From Glycomyces harbinensis (lineage in GTDB: Bacteria; Actinomycetota; Actinomycetes; Mycobacteriales; Micromonosporaceae), in NCBI RefSeq assembly GCF_900101745.1, contig NZ_FNAD01000002.1, forward strand, positions 372,001 through 436,000: DNA of 64,000 nt, in the 5' to 3' direction. The stretch's first letter is position 1, and every line of letters starts with the position of its first letter. The notes beneath the pieces were generated by a model, which had not been told where the DNA came from, did not search any database, and saw only the letters and a program-made list of their open reading frames with translations. This document shows, piece by piece, positions 26,346 through 35,321 of the stretch. A program made the translations under genes and the position numbers.

Positions 26346-27296
26346 ATGTCGACGATCAGCATCCACGCCAGGCGGGCCCTCGGGCTCCTCGTGGTCGTGG
26401 CACTGGCCACCCTGTCGCTCAGCGTCTTCAACCCGGCACCGGCGCTGGCGCAGAGCGGCGTCACCGGATACGCCTCCATGAACGGCGGCACCACCGGCGG
26501 CGCCGGCGGCCCCAGCACCACCGTCTCCTCCGCGTCGGCGTTCACCTCCGCGGTCGCCGGGTCCAACGCCAAGATCGTCCGCGTCAGCGGCACCATCGCC
26601 CTGTCCGGCATGGTCAACGTCGGATCGAACACCTCGATCATCGGCAACTCGGGCGCCACCCTCACCGGCGGCGGGCTCAACTTCGACTCCGACCGCAACG
26701 TCATCGTCCAGAACCTCCGGTTCAACAACTGGAACGACGACGCCATCAACGTGCAGGACGAGTCGACGAACCTGTGGTTCGACAACAACACCTTCGGCAC
26801 CGGCTACGACGGCGCGCTCGACATCAAGCGCGGCTCGGACTACATCACGGTCTCCTGGAACCGGTTCAACGGCACCGACAAGACGATGCTGCTGGGCCAC
26901 TCGGACTCCAACGGCGGCCAGGACATCGGCCACCTGCGGGTCAGCTACCACCACAACTGGTTCAACGGCACCAACCAGCGCACCCCCCGCGTCCGGTTCG
27001 GCTCGACGGTCCACGTCTACAGCAACTACTACGTGAACATCGGCGCCTACTGCGTCGCCACCACCGAGAACGCCGGCGTCCTCTTCGAAGGGAACTACCT
27101 GGAGAACGCCAACGACGCCGTCCACATCGGCGAGGGCTCCTCCGACCCCGGCCGGATCCTCTCCCGCAACAACCACCTGGTGGGCACCTCGACACCGCAG
27201 TCGAGCGGCTCGGTCTCCGGCGTCCCGTACGGCTACTCGCTCGACACGCCGTCGAACGTGAAGTCCATCGTGACCGCCAGCGCGGGCGCCTCCTGA
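26346..27296 (+). CDS. secreted pectate lyase, family 1 (Sec signal), paralogue of the preceding gene
   Basis: This 316-residue protein has a Sec signal (hydrophobic residues 12-29, cleavage after ALA, before QSGV). It has no RRxxL motif of Tat type, unlike its neighbour. The beta-helix motifs are the same: WNDDAINVQ, YDGALDIKRGSDY, GHLRVSYHHNWF, QRTPRVRFG. The two proteins are clearly paralogues. The ATG follows GAAAGGA. A GTTTACC core lies at 26280-26286 upstream. Confidence 0.92.
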   Translation: MSTISIHARRALGLLVVVALATLSLSVFNPAPALAQSGVTGYASMNGGTTGGAGGPSTTVSSASAFTSAVAGSNAKIVRVSGTIALSGMVNVGSNTSIIGNSGATLTGGGLNFDSDRNVIVQNLRFNNWNDDAINVQDESTNLWFDNNTFGTGYDGALDIKRGSDYITVSWNRFNGTDKTMLLGHSDSNGGQDIGHLRVSYHHNWFNGTNQRTPRVRFGSTVHVYSNYYVNIGAYCVATTENAGVLFEGNYLENANDAVHIGEGSSDPGRILSRNNHLVGTSTPQSSGSVSGVPYGYSLDTPSNVKSIVTASAGAS

Positions 27297-27332
27297 TCAC
27301 CACCGGCCCCGCAGGTCTCGACCTGTAGGGCT

Positions 27333-27363
27333 CGGGCCTCCGGGAACGGTCCCCGGAGGCCCG
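27333..27363. terminator. hairpin between the second pectate lyase and the uronate operon
   Basis: Stem CGGGCCTCCGGG/CCCGGAGGCCCG with a short loop lies between convergent stops, so it can serve both strands. Confidence 0.8.
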
Positions 27364-27384
27364 TCTCGCGTGCGACCCGGCGCC

Positions 27385-28503
27385 TCAGGCCCAGGGCAGG
27401 GCGAGTTCGCTGAAGAGCCTGCCGCCCTTGGCCGCCGCTTCGACGGCCTTGTCGGCGCCCTTGAGGATCGTGACCGTGTCGTCCTCGACGCGTTCGAGGT
27501 GCGCGGCGTCGACCAGGCGCGGGACGGGCGAGTTCAGGACCGTCTCCAGGACGCCGGTGAAGGTCTTCGCGCGCCGCAGCCCCGAGATGAGGCCCACGCC
27601 CCGCTGGCGGTGCGCGAGGAGGTTGTCGAGGAGGTCGGTGCGCCCGTAGGGCTTCGGCTCGGACTCGCCGGGAAGTCGCAGCCGGTCGGTCGGGTATTCG
27701 AACCAGGCCTCGCCCTCGGTGCCGCGCACGTAGACGTCGCCTTCGACCTTCTCGTGCCCGCACAGGGTCACGGCCACGGTGATCTGCACGCCGTTGAGGT
27801 TGACGCCGCGCCACACCGCGGTGTCGTCCACCTCGATGTTCTCGCGGGTGCGCAGGCGCTCCAGGTCGATCGGGCCGGCCAGCGGCCAGTCCCCCGCGAG
27901 GGCGATGGCCTCCTGGGAGGCGTGCGCGAACGGGTTGGCGAGGGCGCCGTCGGCGACCAGGACGCCGTTGACCTCCCGCTTTCCGGCCCATGGGGACCGG
28001 CGGTAGTACGAGTCGGGTCGGCGCCAGGAGCCGGCGACGCCGACGGCCTGGACTTCGCCGAGCCTTCCGGCCTCGACGGCGTCGCGCAGGGCGTTGAAGC
28101 CGTGGGAGCCGAGGGCCTGGAAGCCGACCTGGACGTTGCGGCCGGTCTCGGTCATGACCTCGTAGAGCCGCTTGTACTCCTCGAGGTTCGCGACGGGGGG
28201 CTTCTCGAGGTAGACGTCGCTGCCGTGGCGCATGGCGGCGCTGGCGATCGGCAGGTGGGTCGGGGGCGGGGTCGCGATGACGACCACGTGCGGGTCGGTT
28301 TCGTCGAGCAGCTTCTGGTAGTCGTCGAAGACGGGGATGTCGCCGAGGGGGATGTGCTCGTCCTCGTGGATCTCGGCGGTGTCGCAGATGCCGACGAAGG
28401 CGATCTCGCCGCGGCGGCGGCGCGGTTCGAGGTTCTGCCGGTGGTGCAGGCCGTAGCCGTTGGCGCCCACGAGGGCGATGCGCGGCGTGCTCTTCTCGGT
28501 CAC
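27385..28503 (-). CDS. Gfo/Idh/MocA-family oxidoreductase (last gene of uronate operon)
   Basis: This 372-residue protein has the N-terminal NAD(P) fold starting RIALVGANGYGLHH and the EKP motif (YLEKPPV). Its GTG overlaps the upstream stop by four bases (GTGA), so I chose it over an earlier in-frame start. The family oxidises or isomerises sugars and their derivatives; substrate cannot be read from sequence, but the operon points to an acidic sugar. Confidence 0.85.
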   Translation of the reverse strand: MTEKSTPRIALVGANGYGLHHRQNLEPRRRRGEIAFVGICDTAEIHEDEHIPLGDIPVFDDYQKLLDETDPHVVVIATPPPTHLPIASAAMRHGSDVYLEKPPVANLEEYKRLYEVMTETGRNVQVGFQALGSHGFNALRDAVEAGRLGEVQAVGVAGSWRRPDSYYRRSPWAGKREVNGVLVADGALANPFAHASQEAIALAGDWPLAGPIDLERLRTRENIEVDDTAVWRGVNLNGVQITVAVTLCGHEKVEGDVYVRGTEGEAWFEYPTDRLRLPGESEPKPYGRTDLLDNLLAHRQRGVGLISGLRRAKTFTGVLETVLNSPVPRLVDAAHLERVEDDTVTILKGADKAVEAAAKGGRLFSELALPWA

Positions 28504-29858
28504 AGGTGCTCCAGGGTGGTGGCGACGCCGTGCCGGTCGAGTTCGCGCAGCCATTTGGCGGCGGCCCGGCGCAGCTGGTGGTCGTCGGCGACGGTGGCGG
28601 GGACGATCCGGTCGAGTCCGAGGATCGCGTCGATGCGCGCGGCCGGGTTGGTCCCGGCGGCGGACAGGCTCTGGCGGATGACGTCCTTGAGCGGGTCGTC
28701 AAGGGGCAGTTCGGCTCCCGAGTCGCTGCGGCCAGCGCAGAAGCGGGTCCAGGCGGCGAGCGGGAGCGCGATGAGGTCGCGGTCGACGCCGGCTTCGCCG
28801 AGGTCGGCGATGGTGGCGAAGAGGCGCTGCGGGAGCTTCTGGGAGCCGTCCATGGCGATCTGGACGCACCGGTGCCTGATGCCGGGGTTGGCGAACCGTT
28901 CGAGGACGCTCTCGCCGTAGGCGACCGTGTCCTGGCCGTCGGGCGGGGTGAGGCTCGGCGCGATCTGCTCGCCGATGAGCCAGCGTGCGAAGTCCTCGGT
29001 CCCGGGGAGGGCGAGGGTCTCGCTGATCGTCTCGACGTCGGCGAGGGCGCCGAGGTAGGCGAGGGTGGAGTGGACGCCGTTGAGGGTGCGCAGCTTCAGG
29101 CGCTCCCAGCCGGCGACGTCGTCGGTGAAGGTGGCGTCCCAGTCGGGCCGGGGTCCGGCGAAGTCGTCTTCGATGACCCACTGGGTGAACGGTTCGGCTT
29201 CGACGGCGGCGAGGTCGGTGACGCCGAGTTCGTGGAGGGCCCGCTCGTAGGTCGCCGGTGTGGATGCCGGGACGATCCGGTCGACCATGCTGGAGGGGAA
29301 GGTGACGTGCTGCTCGGCCCAGGTTCGCGTCGTCGGGTCGAGGAGCGGTTCGACGGCGGCGCGGGTGGTCCTGCCGTTGTCGGGGAGGTTGTCGCAGCAC
29401 AGGATCGTGAGCGGCGCGCCGTGGGCGCGGGCCCGGCGGGCGAGGCCTTCGGCGAGGAGTCCGGGGACGCCCGCGGGGTCGCGGTAGGCCTTCTCGGTGA
29501 CGGTGAGGGTGACGACGTGGGTCGTCTCGCTCGCGACGAGGTCGAGGGCGCGTTCGCGTTCGGTCGCGATGTGGAGGGTGTCCACGATGGAGCCGATGAC
29601 GCGCGTGCGGGCGCCGTCGGGGCCGAGGGTCGCGACGGTGAACAGCCCGTCCTGGTCGGCGAGGGCGTCGATGACGCCGCGCGAGTTCGGGGCGGCGACG
29701 GTGATGCCCCAGTCGGTGTCGTCGGTGTAGACGGCCTGGTGGGCGCGGTGGAACGCGCCGGCGCCGATGTGGAGGATGCCGGCGCTGCCGGGGCGGTCCC
29801 CGGGGACGCGCACGTCCCCGGGGAGCCGCTTGAGGTTCTCGTTGGCTAGGCGTTCCAC
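28500..29858 (-). CDS. mannitol-dehydrogenase-family oxidoreductase, probable fructuronate reductase (UxuB type)
   Basis: This 452-residue protein has the N-terminal nucleotide motif LHIGAGAFHRAHQ and the family's catalytic set in KLRTLNGVHS (K, N at +5, H at +8). The GTG at 29858 overlaps the previous gene by 13 bases. UxuB reduces fructuronate to mannonate with NADH. The neighbour UxaC supports this over mannitol or arabitol substrates, though those remain possible. Confidence 0.82.
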   Translation of the reverse strand: MERLANENLKRLPGDVRVPGDRPGSAGILHIGAGAFHRAHQAVYTDDTDWGITVAAPNSRGVIDALADQDGLFTVATLGPDGARTRVIGSIVDTLHIATERERALDLVASETTHVVTLTVTEKAYRDPAGVPGLLAEGLARRARAHGAPLTILCCDNLPDNGRTTRAAVEPLLDPTTRTWAEQHVTFPSSMVDRIVPASTPATYERALHELGVTDLAAVEAEPFTQWVIEDDFAGPRPDWDATFTDDVAGWERLKLRTLNGVHSTLAYLGALADVETISETLALPGTEDFARWLIGEQIAPSLTPPDGQDTVAYGESVLERFANPGIRHRCVQIAMDGSQKLPQRLFATIADLGEAGVDRDLIALPLAAWTRFCAGRSDSGAELPLDDPLKDVIRQSLSAAGTNPAARIDAILGLDRIVPATVADDHQLRRAAAKWLRELDRHGVATTLEHL

Positions 29859-31150
29859 GCGGGCCCGTTCGGGAAGGAGAACTCGGCGATGGACTCGTCC
29901 TTGAGGGTCACGGAGTATCCGGGCTGCGTGGGCAGCCGGTACCTGCCGTCGACCACGGTGACCGGGTCGGTGTAGTGCTCGTGCAGGTGGTCGACGTACT
30001 CGATCATGCGGCCCTCCAGCGTCTTGCCGATGCGAAGGTACTCGAACATACCCAGGTGCTGTACGTATTCGCACAGTCCCACGCCGCCGGAGTGGGGGCA
30101 GACCTCGACGCCGCGCTTGGCGGCCATGAGGAGGGTCGCGAGGACTTCGGGGATGCCGCCGACGCGGCAGGCGTCGATCTGGCAGACGCGGATGGCCTCG
30201 GCCTGGAGGAGCTGCTTGAAGATGACGCGGTTGGCGGCGACCTCGCCGGTGGCGACGCGGATCGGGTTGACGGCCTTGGCGATCCTGGCGTGGCCGAGGA
30301 TGTCGTCGGGGTGGGTGGGCTCCTCGATCCAGTACGGGTCGAAGGCCGCCAGGTGCTTCATGTTCTCGATGGCCTCGGGGACCGACCAGATCTGGTTGGC
30401 GTCCATCATGAGCAGGCGGTCGGGGCCGAGGACGTCGCGGATGATGCCGGCGCGGCGCACGTCGTCGGCGACGTCGGGCGAGCCCACCTTCATCTTGGCG
30501 GCGGTCCAGCCGTCGGCGACGGCCTGCTCGGTGAGGGCCCGGACCTTCTCGTCGGAGTAGCCGAGCCAGCCGACGGAGGTGGTGTAGGCGGGGAAGCCGT
30601 CGGCCTGGAGGACCTTGAGGCGGTCCTCGTAGCCGGTGCGGCCCTCGTCGAGGATCGCTTCGGCCTCGGCGGGGGTGAGTTCGTCCTCGATGTGCCGGTA
30701 GTCGATCTGGGCGGCGAGTTCGGCGGAGTCCATCTCGGCGAGGAGCCGCCACATGGGCTTGCCCTCGAGTTTGGCGCGCAGGTCCCAGACGGCGTTGACG
30801 ATCGCGCCGACGGCCATGTGGGTGGCGCCCTTCTCGGGGCCGAGCCAGCGGATCTGGGGCTCCTGGACGATCGAGCGGGAGAACTCGACCGGGTTCGCGA
30901 AGATCTCCTCGATGCTCTTGCCCTCCACCAGGTGCGCGAAGGCCTTGACGGCGGAGGCGACGATCTCGGTGCCGCGCCCTCCGGTGAAGGTGAAGCCGGT
31001 GCCGGTGGGGCCGCCGTCGGTGTGCAGCTCGACGTAGCAGGCCGAGTAGTCGGCGCGGTTGATCGAGTCCGAGCCGTCGCCGGCGGTCGCGGTCGGGAAC
31101 CGCACGTCGTGGACTTCGAGGCGTTCGATCCGGGTCCCTGAAAAGGTCAT
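29846..31150 (-). CDS. enolase-superfamily sugar-acid dehydratase, L-fuconate dehydratase-like
   Basis: This 434-residue protein resembles FucD along its length: VHDVRFPTATAGDGSDSIN, IRWLGPEKGATHMAVGAI, YTTSVGWLGYSDEK. The catalytic KxK is in AAKMKVG, metal ligands are in MMDANQ, WIEEPT and VATGE, and the His is in VCPHSGGVGLCE. FucD dehydrates L-fuconate to 2-keto-3-deoxy-L-fuconate, and some homologues act on other aldonates. Its placement between UxaC and UxuB-like genes suggests a uronate-derived acid. Confidence 0.85.
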   Translation of the reverse strand: MTFSGTRIERLEVHDVRFPTATAGDGSDSINRADYSACYVELHTDGGPTGTGFTFTGGRGTEIVASAVKAFAHLVEGKSIEEIFANPVEFSRSIVQEPQIRWLGPEKGATHMAVGAIVNAVWDLRAKLEGKPMWRLLAEMDSAELAAQIDYRHIEDELTPAEAEAILDEGRTGYEDRLKVLQADGFPAYTTSVGWLGYSDEKVRALTEQAVADGWTAAKMKVGSPDVADDVRRAGIIRDVLGPDRLLMMDANQIWSVPEAIENMKHLAAFDPYWIEEPTHPDDILGHARIAKAVNPIRVATGEVAANRVIFKQLLQAEAIRVCQIDACRVGGIPEVLATLLMAAKRGVEVCPHSGGVGLCEYVQHLGMFEYLRIGKTLEGRMIEYVDHLHEHYTDPVTVVDGRYRLPTQPGYSVTLKDESIAEFSFPNGPAWNA

Positions 31151-31154
31151 GTGT

Positions 31155-32642
31155 TTACTCCGGTTTGGGGAAGGACGAGCGAAGTGAGTCGGTTGGGCGG
31201 GGCGACGGGTGCGGGCCCAATCCGTAGATCTTGCGGGGGAGGTTGTAGGCGAGGTCGACGGCCACTTCGGCGGCCTCGCTCTCGGTCATGCGGTGCTCGG
31301 CGACCAACCGGGCGAGGTAGGCCGCATCGACCCTCCGGGCCACATCGTGCCGGGCCGGGATCGAGCAGAACGCGCGGGTGTCGTCCACGAACCCTGCCGT
31401 GTTGTAGAACCCGGCGGTCTCGTGCACGGCTTCCCTGAAGCGGCGCATGCCTTCCGGCGAGTCGAGGAACCACCAGGGGGCGCCGATGAAGACCGAGGAG
31501 TAGCCGCCCGCGAGGGGCGCGATCTCGCGGCTGAAGACCGTCTCGTCCAGGGTGTAGAGCACGATCTTGAAGCGCGGGTTGTTGCCGAAGGCGTCCAGGA
31601 GCGGTTTGAGGGCCCAGGTGTAGTTGGTGGCGTCGGGGATGTCGCCGCCGACGTCGCGGCCCCATCCCTCGTACAGCCACTGGTTGTGGTTTCGCTCCGA
31701 CCCTGGGTGCAGCTGCATGACCAGGCCGTCCTCGACGCTCATGCGGGCGAATTCGACCAGCATGTGAGCGGGCAGGAGGCGGTGCTCCCGGCCTTCCAGA
31801 TCTCCCTTGAGCGCCTTGTGGAAGATCTCGGCGGCCTTCGCCGGATCGTCGAAGGTGAGGGCGGTCCTGTTGCCGTGGTCGGTGGTGGTGGCTCCGGCGG
31901 CGATGAAGTCCTGGCGGCGCTTGCGCAGTGCCGCCAGGAAGCCGTCGAACGTGGAGGTGTCCTCGCCGGTGATCTCCCCCAGCTGCTCGACGCGCTCCTT
32001 CCAACCGGGCCAGTCGGGTTCGACCAGGTTGTCGGGCCGGAAGGTCGTGATGACCTTGCCGCCCCTGCCGCCCCAGCGGCGGCCGTTCGCGGTCGGGATC
32101 GCTTCGAGCGCCGCGTGGGGTTCGAGCGAGTCGATCGGGGACTCGGTGGTCGCGAGCACTTCGATGTTGAAGCGGTCGAACAGGGCCCGGGGCCGGTAGG
32201 CGGGCTCGGTGAGCCGCGCGGAGAGGTGGTCGTAGAACTCGTCGGCGGTGTCGGCGCCGAGCTGCTTGTAGATCCCGAAGACCTCCGCGAAGGTGTAGTC
32301 GAGCCACATCTTCGAGGGCGTGCCGCGGAACAGGTGGTAGTGCTCGGCGAAGCGGCGCCAGATCGTGCGTCCGTCCACTTCGGAGGGCTCGCCCTTCACC
32401 GAGGGGACGCCGAGCTCGTCCGGGGTCACGCCCTGGCTGTAGAGCATCCGAGTCAGGTAGTGGTCGGGGACGACGAACAGGCGCGCCGGGTCGGGGAACG
32501 GCCGGTTCTGCGACATCAGTCGCGGGTCGACGTGGCCGTGCGGGCTGACCAGCGGCAGGTCGGTGGTGCGCTGGTGGATCTCGCGGGCGATGGCCCGCGT
32601 GCGTTCGTCGGCCGGGAACAGCCGGTCGGGGTGGAGGCCCAT
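31155..32642 (-). CDS. uxaC: glucuronate/galacturonate isomerase
   Basis: This 495-residue protein has H35-x-H37 (SPHGHVDPRL) of the amidohydrolase-fold uronate isomerase, LPAHMLVEFARM and QLHPGSERNHNQWLYEGWGRD. The length fits the family (about 470). It converts D-glucuronate to D-fructuronate and D-galacturonate to D-tagaturonate. The ATG has AAGGG five bases upstream and lies eight bases after the first Gfo gene of the operon. Confidence 0.93.
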   Translation of the reverse strand: MGLHPDRLFPADERTRAIAREIHQRTTDLPLVSPHGHVDPRLMSQNRPFPDPARLFVVPDHYLTRMLYSQGVTPDELGVPSVKGEPSEVDGRTIWRRFAEHYHLFRGTPSKMWLDYTFAEVFGIYKQLGADTADEFYDHLSARLTEPAYRPRALFDRFNIEVLATTESPIDSLEPHAALEAIPTANGRRWGGRGGKVITTFRPDNLVEPDWPGWKERVEQLGEITGEDTSTFDGFLAALRKRRQDFIAAGATTTDHGNRTALTFDDPAKAAEIFHKALKGDLEGREHRLLPAHMLVEFARMSVEDGLVMQLHPGSERNHNQWLYEGWGRDVGGDIPDATNYTWALKPLLDAFGNNPRFKIVLYTLDETVFSREIAPLAGGYSSVFIGAPWWFLDSPEGMRRFREAVHETAGFYNTAGFVDDTRAFCSIPARHDVARRVDAAYLARLVAEHRMTESEAAEVAVDLAYNLPRKIYGLGPHPSPRPTDSLRSSFPKPE

Positions 32643-32650
32643 CGAAACCC

Positions 32651-33961
32651 TTACTGCTTGAAGAGGTCGGCGACCACAACCGGTTGCCCGGTCGCGATGG
32701 AGACGTTGGAGGCCAGGCCCGCCGCCAGGGCGTTCACGCCGTCCCGGGCGGTGGCCGAGCGCGCGTGGGGGTCGGTGTCGCCGTCGAAGAGGACGCCGAG
32801 CATCCGCGCGTCGCCGCCGCCGTGTCCGGCGCGGTTGTACTCGCCGAGGTCGATCTTGGTCGGCTTGGTCCAGAACGGGTGGACGGTGAGCTCGTACCAA
32901 CCCTCTTCGGCGGCGGCGTGGGTGCCGTGGATGCTGGCGCCGTTGGGGCCCTTGAGGGCGGGGTTGACGTGGTCGTTCTCGACCACGAGCAGTTCGAGCC
33001 GGCCCCGGGTGCCGTTGAAGTGGACCCGGTAGCCCTCCCAGGGCGAGTAGGCGGTGAGCCGGTAGGAGAGCGTGACGCCCGAGTCGTAGTCCACGAGGGC
33101 CATCATGTCGTCGTAGATGGTGATGCCGGGGGCGAACACGCTCTGGTCGCGTATGTATCCGTCCTGGTCCTCGGCGTCGAGGTACAGGGTCTTGAGGGTC
33201 TCGTTCTCGGCCATGTGGAGCGCGAAGGGGTCGTCGGCGGCCTGCGGGGAGCCGTGGACGCGCTCGTAGCCGCGGTCGTGGCCGTTGGTCTTGCCGTTCT
33301 CGCCGTAGAAGGCGAGCTTCCCCTTGGCGAAGGCGCTCACGGGGGCGGCGTCGAGCCACCAGTTGACGAGGTCGAAGTGGTGGCCGGACTTGTGGACGAG
33401 GAGTCCGCCGGAGTGCTCGGCCTCGCGGTGCCAGCGGCGGAAGTAGTCGGCGCCGTGGCGGGTGTCGAGGAGCCAGTCGAAGCCCACGGAGGTGATCTCG
33501 CCGATCGCGCCTTCGCGCAGGAGCTCGGCGACCTTCTCGTGGAGGGGGTTGTAGCGGTAGTTGAAGGTGACGGTGACCGTGCCCTTCGACGCCGCCTCGG
33601 CCTCGAGGATCTGCGCGGCGTGCTCGGCGGTCGTGGTCAGGGGCTTCTCGGAGATCACGTGGCAATCGGCTGCCAAGGCGGCGAGGACGTACTCGTGGTG
33701 CGTCGCGTCCACCGAGGTGACGATGACCGTCTGGGGCGCGGTCTCGGCCAGGAGCCGGTCGAAGTCGGCGGCGGCGTACGCGGCGGGGGCCGGGAGTCCT
33801 GCGTCCTCGACGGCCCTGACGTGGTGTGCGATCCGCTTGGGGTTGGTGTCCGCCAGCGCGACGAGGCTGGTCTTGTCACCCCGCTCGATGATGGCTCTGA
33901 CGTACATCGAGGCGCGCGATCCGGTCCCGACGATGGCATAGCGGTGCGACTGGCCTGACAT
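32651..33961 (-). CDS. Gfo/Idh/MocA-family oxidoreductase (first gene of uronate operon)
   Basis: This 436-residue protein has the NAD(P) motif YAIVGTGSRASMY and the EKP motif in ISEKPLTTT. It has a longer C-terminal domain than the other Gfo in the operon, including FNYRYNPLHEK, HKSGHHFDLVNWWL and LDAEDQDGYIRDQ. GAAGGAG precedes the ATG. It is the promoter-proximal gene. The substrate is unknown. Confidence 0.87.
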   Translation of the reverse strand: MSGQSHRYAIVGTGSRASMYVRAIIERGDKTSLVALADTNPKRIAHHVRAVEDAGLPAPAAYAAADFDRLLAETAPQTVIVTSVDATHHEYVLAALAADCHVISEKPLTTTAEHAAQILEAEAASKGTVTVTFNYRYNPLHEKVAELLREGAIGEITSVGFDWLLDTRHGADYFRRWHREAEHSGGLLVHKSGHHFDLVNWWLDAAPVSAFAKGKLAFYGENGKTNGHDRGYERVHGSPQAADDPFALHMAENETLKTLYLDAEDQDGYIRDQSVFAPGITIYDDMMALVDYDSGVTLSYRLTAYSPWEGYRVHFNGTRGRLELLVVENDHVNPALKGPNGASIHGTHAAAEEGWYELTVHPFWTKPTKIDLGEYNRAGHGGGDARMLGVLFDGDTDPHARSATARDGVNALAAGLASNVSIATGQPVVVADLFKQ

Positions 33962-33977
33962 GTGACTCCTTCGTCTG

Positions 33978-34020
33978 CGAGGTTCTGGTAAACGCTATCT
34001 GAGAACCTGGCGGCAGACAA
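33978..34020 (-). promoter_or_regulatory. uronate operon promoter with overlapping operator-like box
   Basis: On the minus strand TTGTCT (34020-34015), 17 bases, TAGCGT (33997-33992). The box GCGTTTACCAGAACCTCG (33995-33978) overlaps the -10 and the start site. The pectate lyase promoter has the same -10 hexamer, also overlapped by an operator-like sequence. Confidence 0.65.
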
Positions 34021-34132
34021 GGCCCGGGTCGATCACAACATGTCGATATCTAGTGCATGCGAAGGGACGCAATGCGACTCGTAGTGCACCGCTGCCCGTC
34101 TGGCGGGACCGCCCGCGCGTGCGGGACCGCCG

Positions 34133-35242
34133 CTAGTGCGGGTCGGCGGCGGTGAACGGCGGCTTCACGACGCGCACCGGCAACCGGCGGCCGCGCACGT
34201 CCAGCTCGAGCTCGGCCCCGGGCTTGTACGAGGCGTCCAGGAGCGCCAGCGCGATGCCCTTCTTCAAGGTCGGCGCGTGGCCGCCGGACGTCGTCTCGCC
34301 GACCTCGGCGTCGTCGGCGGCGGGGTCGAGCACGGTCATGTGGGCGCGCGGGACGCCCTTGCCGGTGGCCTCCAGGCCCCACAGCCGCCGCTTCGGGCCC
34401 TCGGCGCGCTCGGCCGCGAGCGCGTCGCGGCCCCAGAACGCCGGCTTGTCCCACCCGATCGCCCAGTTCAGGCGCGCCTGCACCGGCGTGATGTCCGGGC
34501 TCAGGTCCTGGCCGTGCAGCGGGTAGCCCATCTCCAGGCGCAGCGTGTCCCTCGCGCCGAGCCCGCACGGGACCGCGCCCGCGACGAGCATCGCGTCCCA
34601 CAGGTCCCCCGCGGCCTCGTTCGGGACCACCAGCTCGTAGCCGGTCTCGCCGGTGTAGCCCGAGCGGCAGACGATGACGTCGGCGTGGTCGACCAGGTGC
34701 TCGCGGAAGGTCATGTACCCGTGGTCGTGCGGCAGGCCCAGGTATTCGAGGAGGCCCGGCGAGTCCGGGCCCTGGACCGCGATCACCGCGAACGAGCGGT
34801 GCGCGTCGCGCACCTCGATCCCCTCGGGCGCGGCCTCGCTCAGGCGGCGCGCGACCTCGGCCGTGTTGGCGGCGTTGGGGATCAGGAAGACCTCGTCGTC
34901 GCCGAAGCGGTAGGCGATGAGGTCGTCGACCACGCCGCCGGACTCGTCGAGGCACAGCGTGTACTGGGCCCCGCCGTCGCCGATCCGGTCCAGGTCGTTC
35001 GCCAGGCAGCGGTTCGCGAACGCCGCCGCGCCCGGCCCGCGCACCCACACCTTGCCCAGGTGCGAGACGTCGAAGACGCCGACCCGGGTGCGCACCGCCT
35101 GGTGCTCGGCGAGCACTCCGCTCGGATACTGGAGCGGCATGTCCCAGCCGGCGAACTCGGCGAACTTGGCGCCGTGGGCCGCGTGGCGGGAGTGCAGGGG
35201 CGAGGTCAGCAGCGGTGTTGTGAGCTCAGGCGATTCGGACAT
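34133..35242 (-). CDS. gcvT: glycine cleavage system T protein (aminomethyltransferase)
   Basis: This 369-residue folate enzyme releases ammonia from the aminomethyl group carried on the H protein. Motifs: FAGWDMPLQYPSGVLAEH, VFDVSHLGKV, YTGETGYELVVP and GLGARDTLRLEMGYPLHGQD. The ATG at 35242 matches the usual start. It is divergent from pepA with an 79-base gap. gcvH and gcvP are not in the window. Confidence 0.95.
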   Translation of the reverse strand: MSESPELTTPLLTSPLHSRHAAHGAKFAEFAGWDMPLQYPSGVLAEHQAVRTRVGVFDVSHLGKVWVRGPGAAAFANRCLANDLDRIGDGGAQYTLCLDESGGVVDDLIAYRFGDDEVFLIPNAANTAEVARRLSEAAPEGIEVRDAHRSFAVIAVQGPDSPGLLEYLGLPHDHGYMTFREHLVDHADVIVCRSGYTGETGYELVVPNEAAGDLWDAMLVAGAVPCGLGARDTLRLEMGYPLHGQDLSPDITPVQARLNWAIGWDKPAFWGRDALAAERAEGPKRRLWGLEATGKGVPRAHMTVLDPAADDAEVGETTSGGHAPTLKKGIALALLDASYKPGAELELDVRGRRLPVRVVKPPFTAADPH

Positions 35243-35321
35243 GGGACAGAGCTTATCGCGCGTCCCAGTGGCTAGGATCGGAGCATTTGGTCCCCGAAAA
35301 TCGCACAACGAAGGATGGATC

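Noticed and set aside
35243-35321. A glycine riboswitch for gcvT
   Set aside because: The gap to the divergent pepA gene is only 79 bases, too short for a glycine aptamer plus two promoters.
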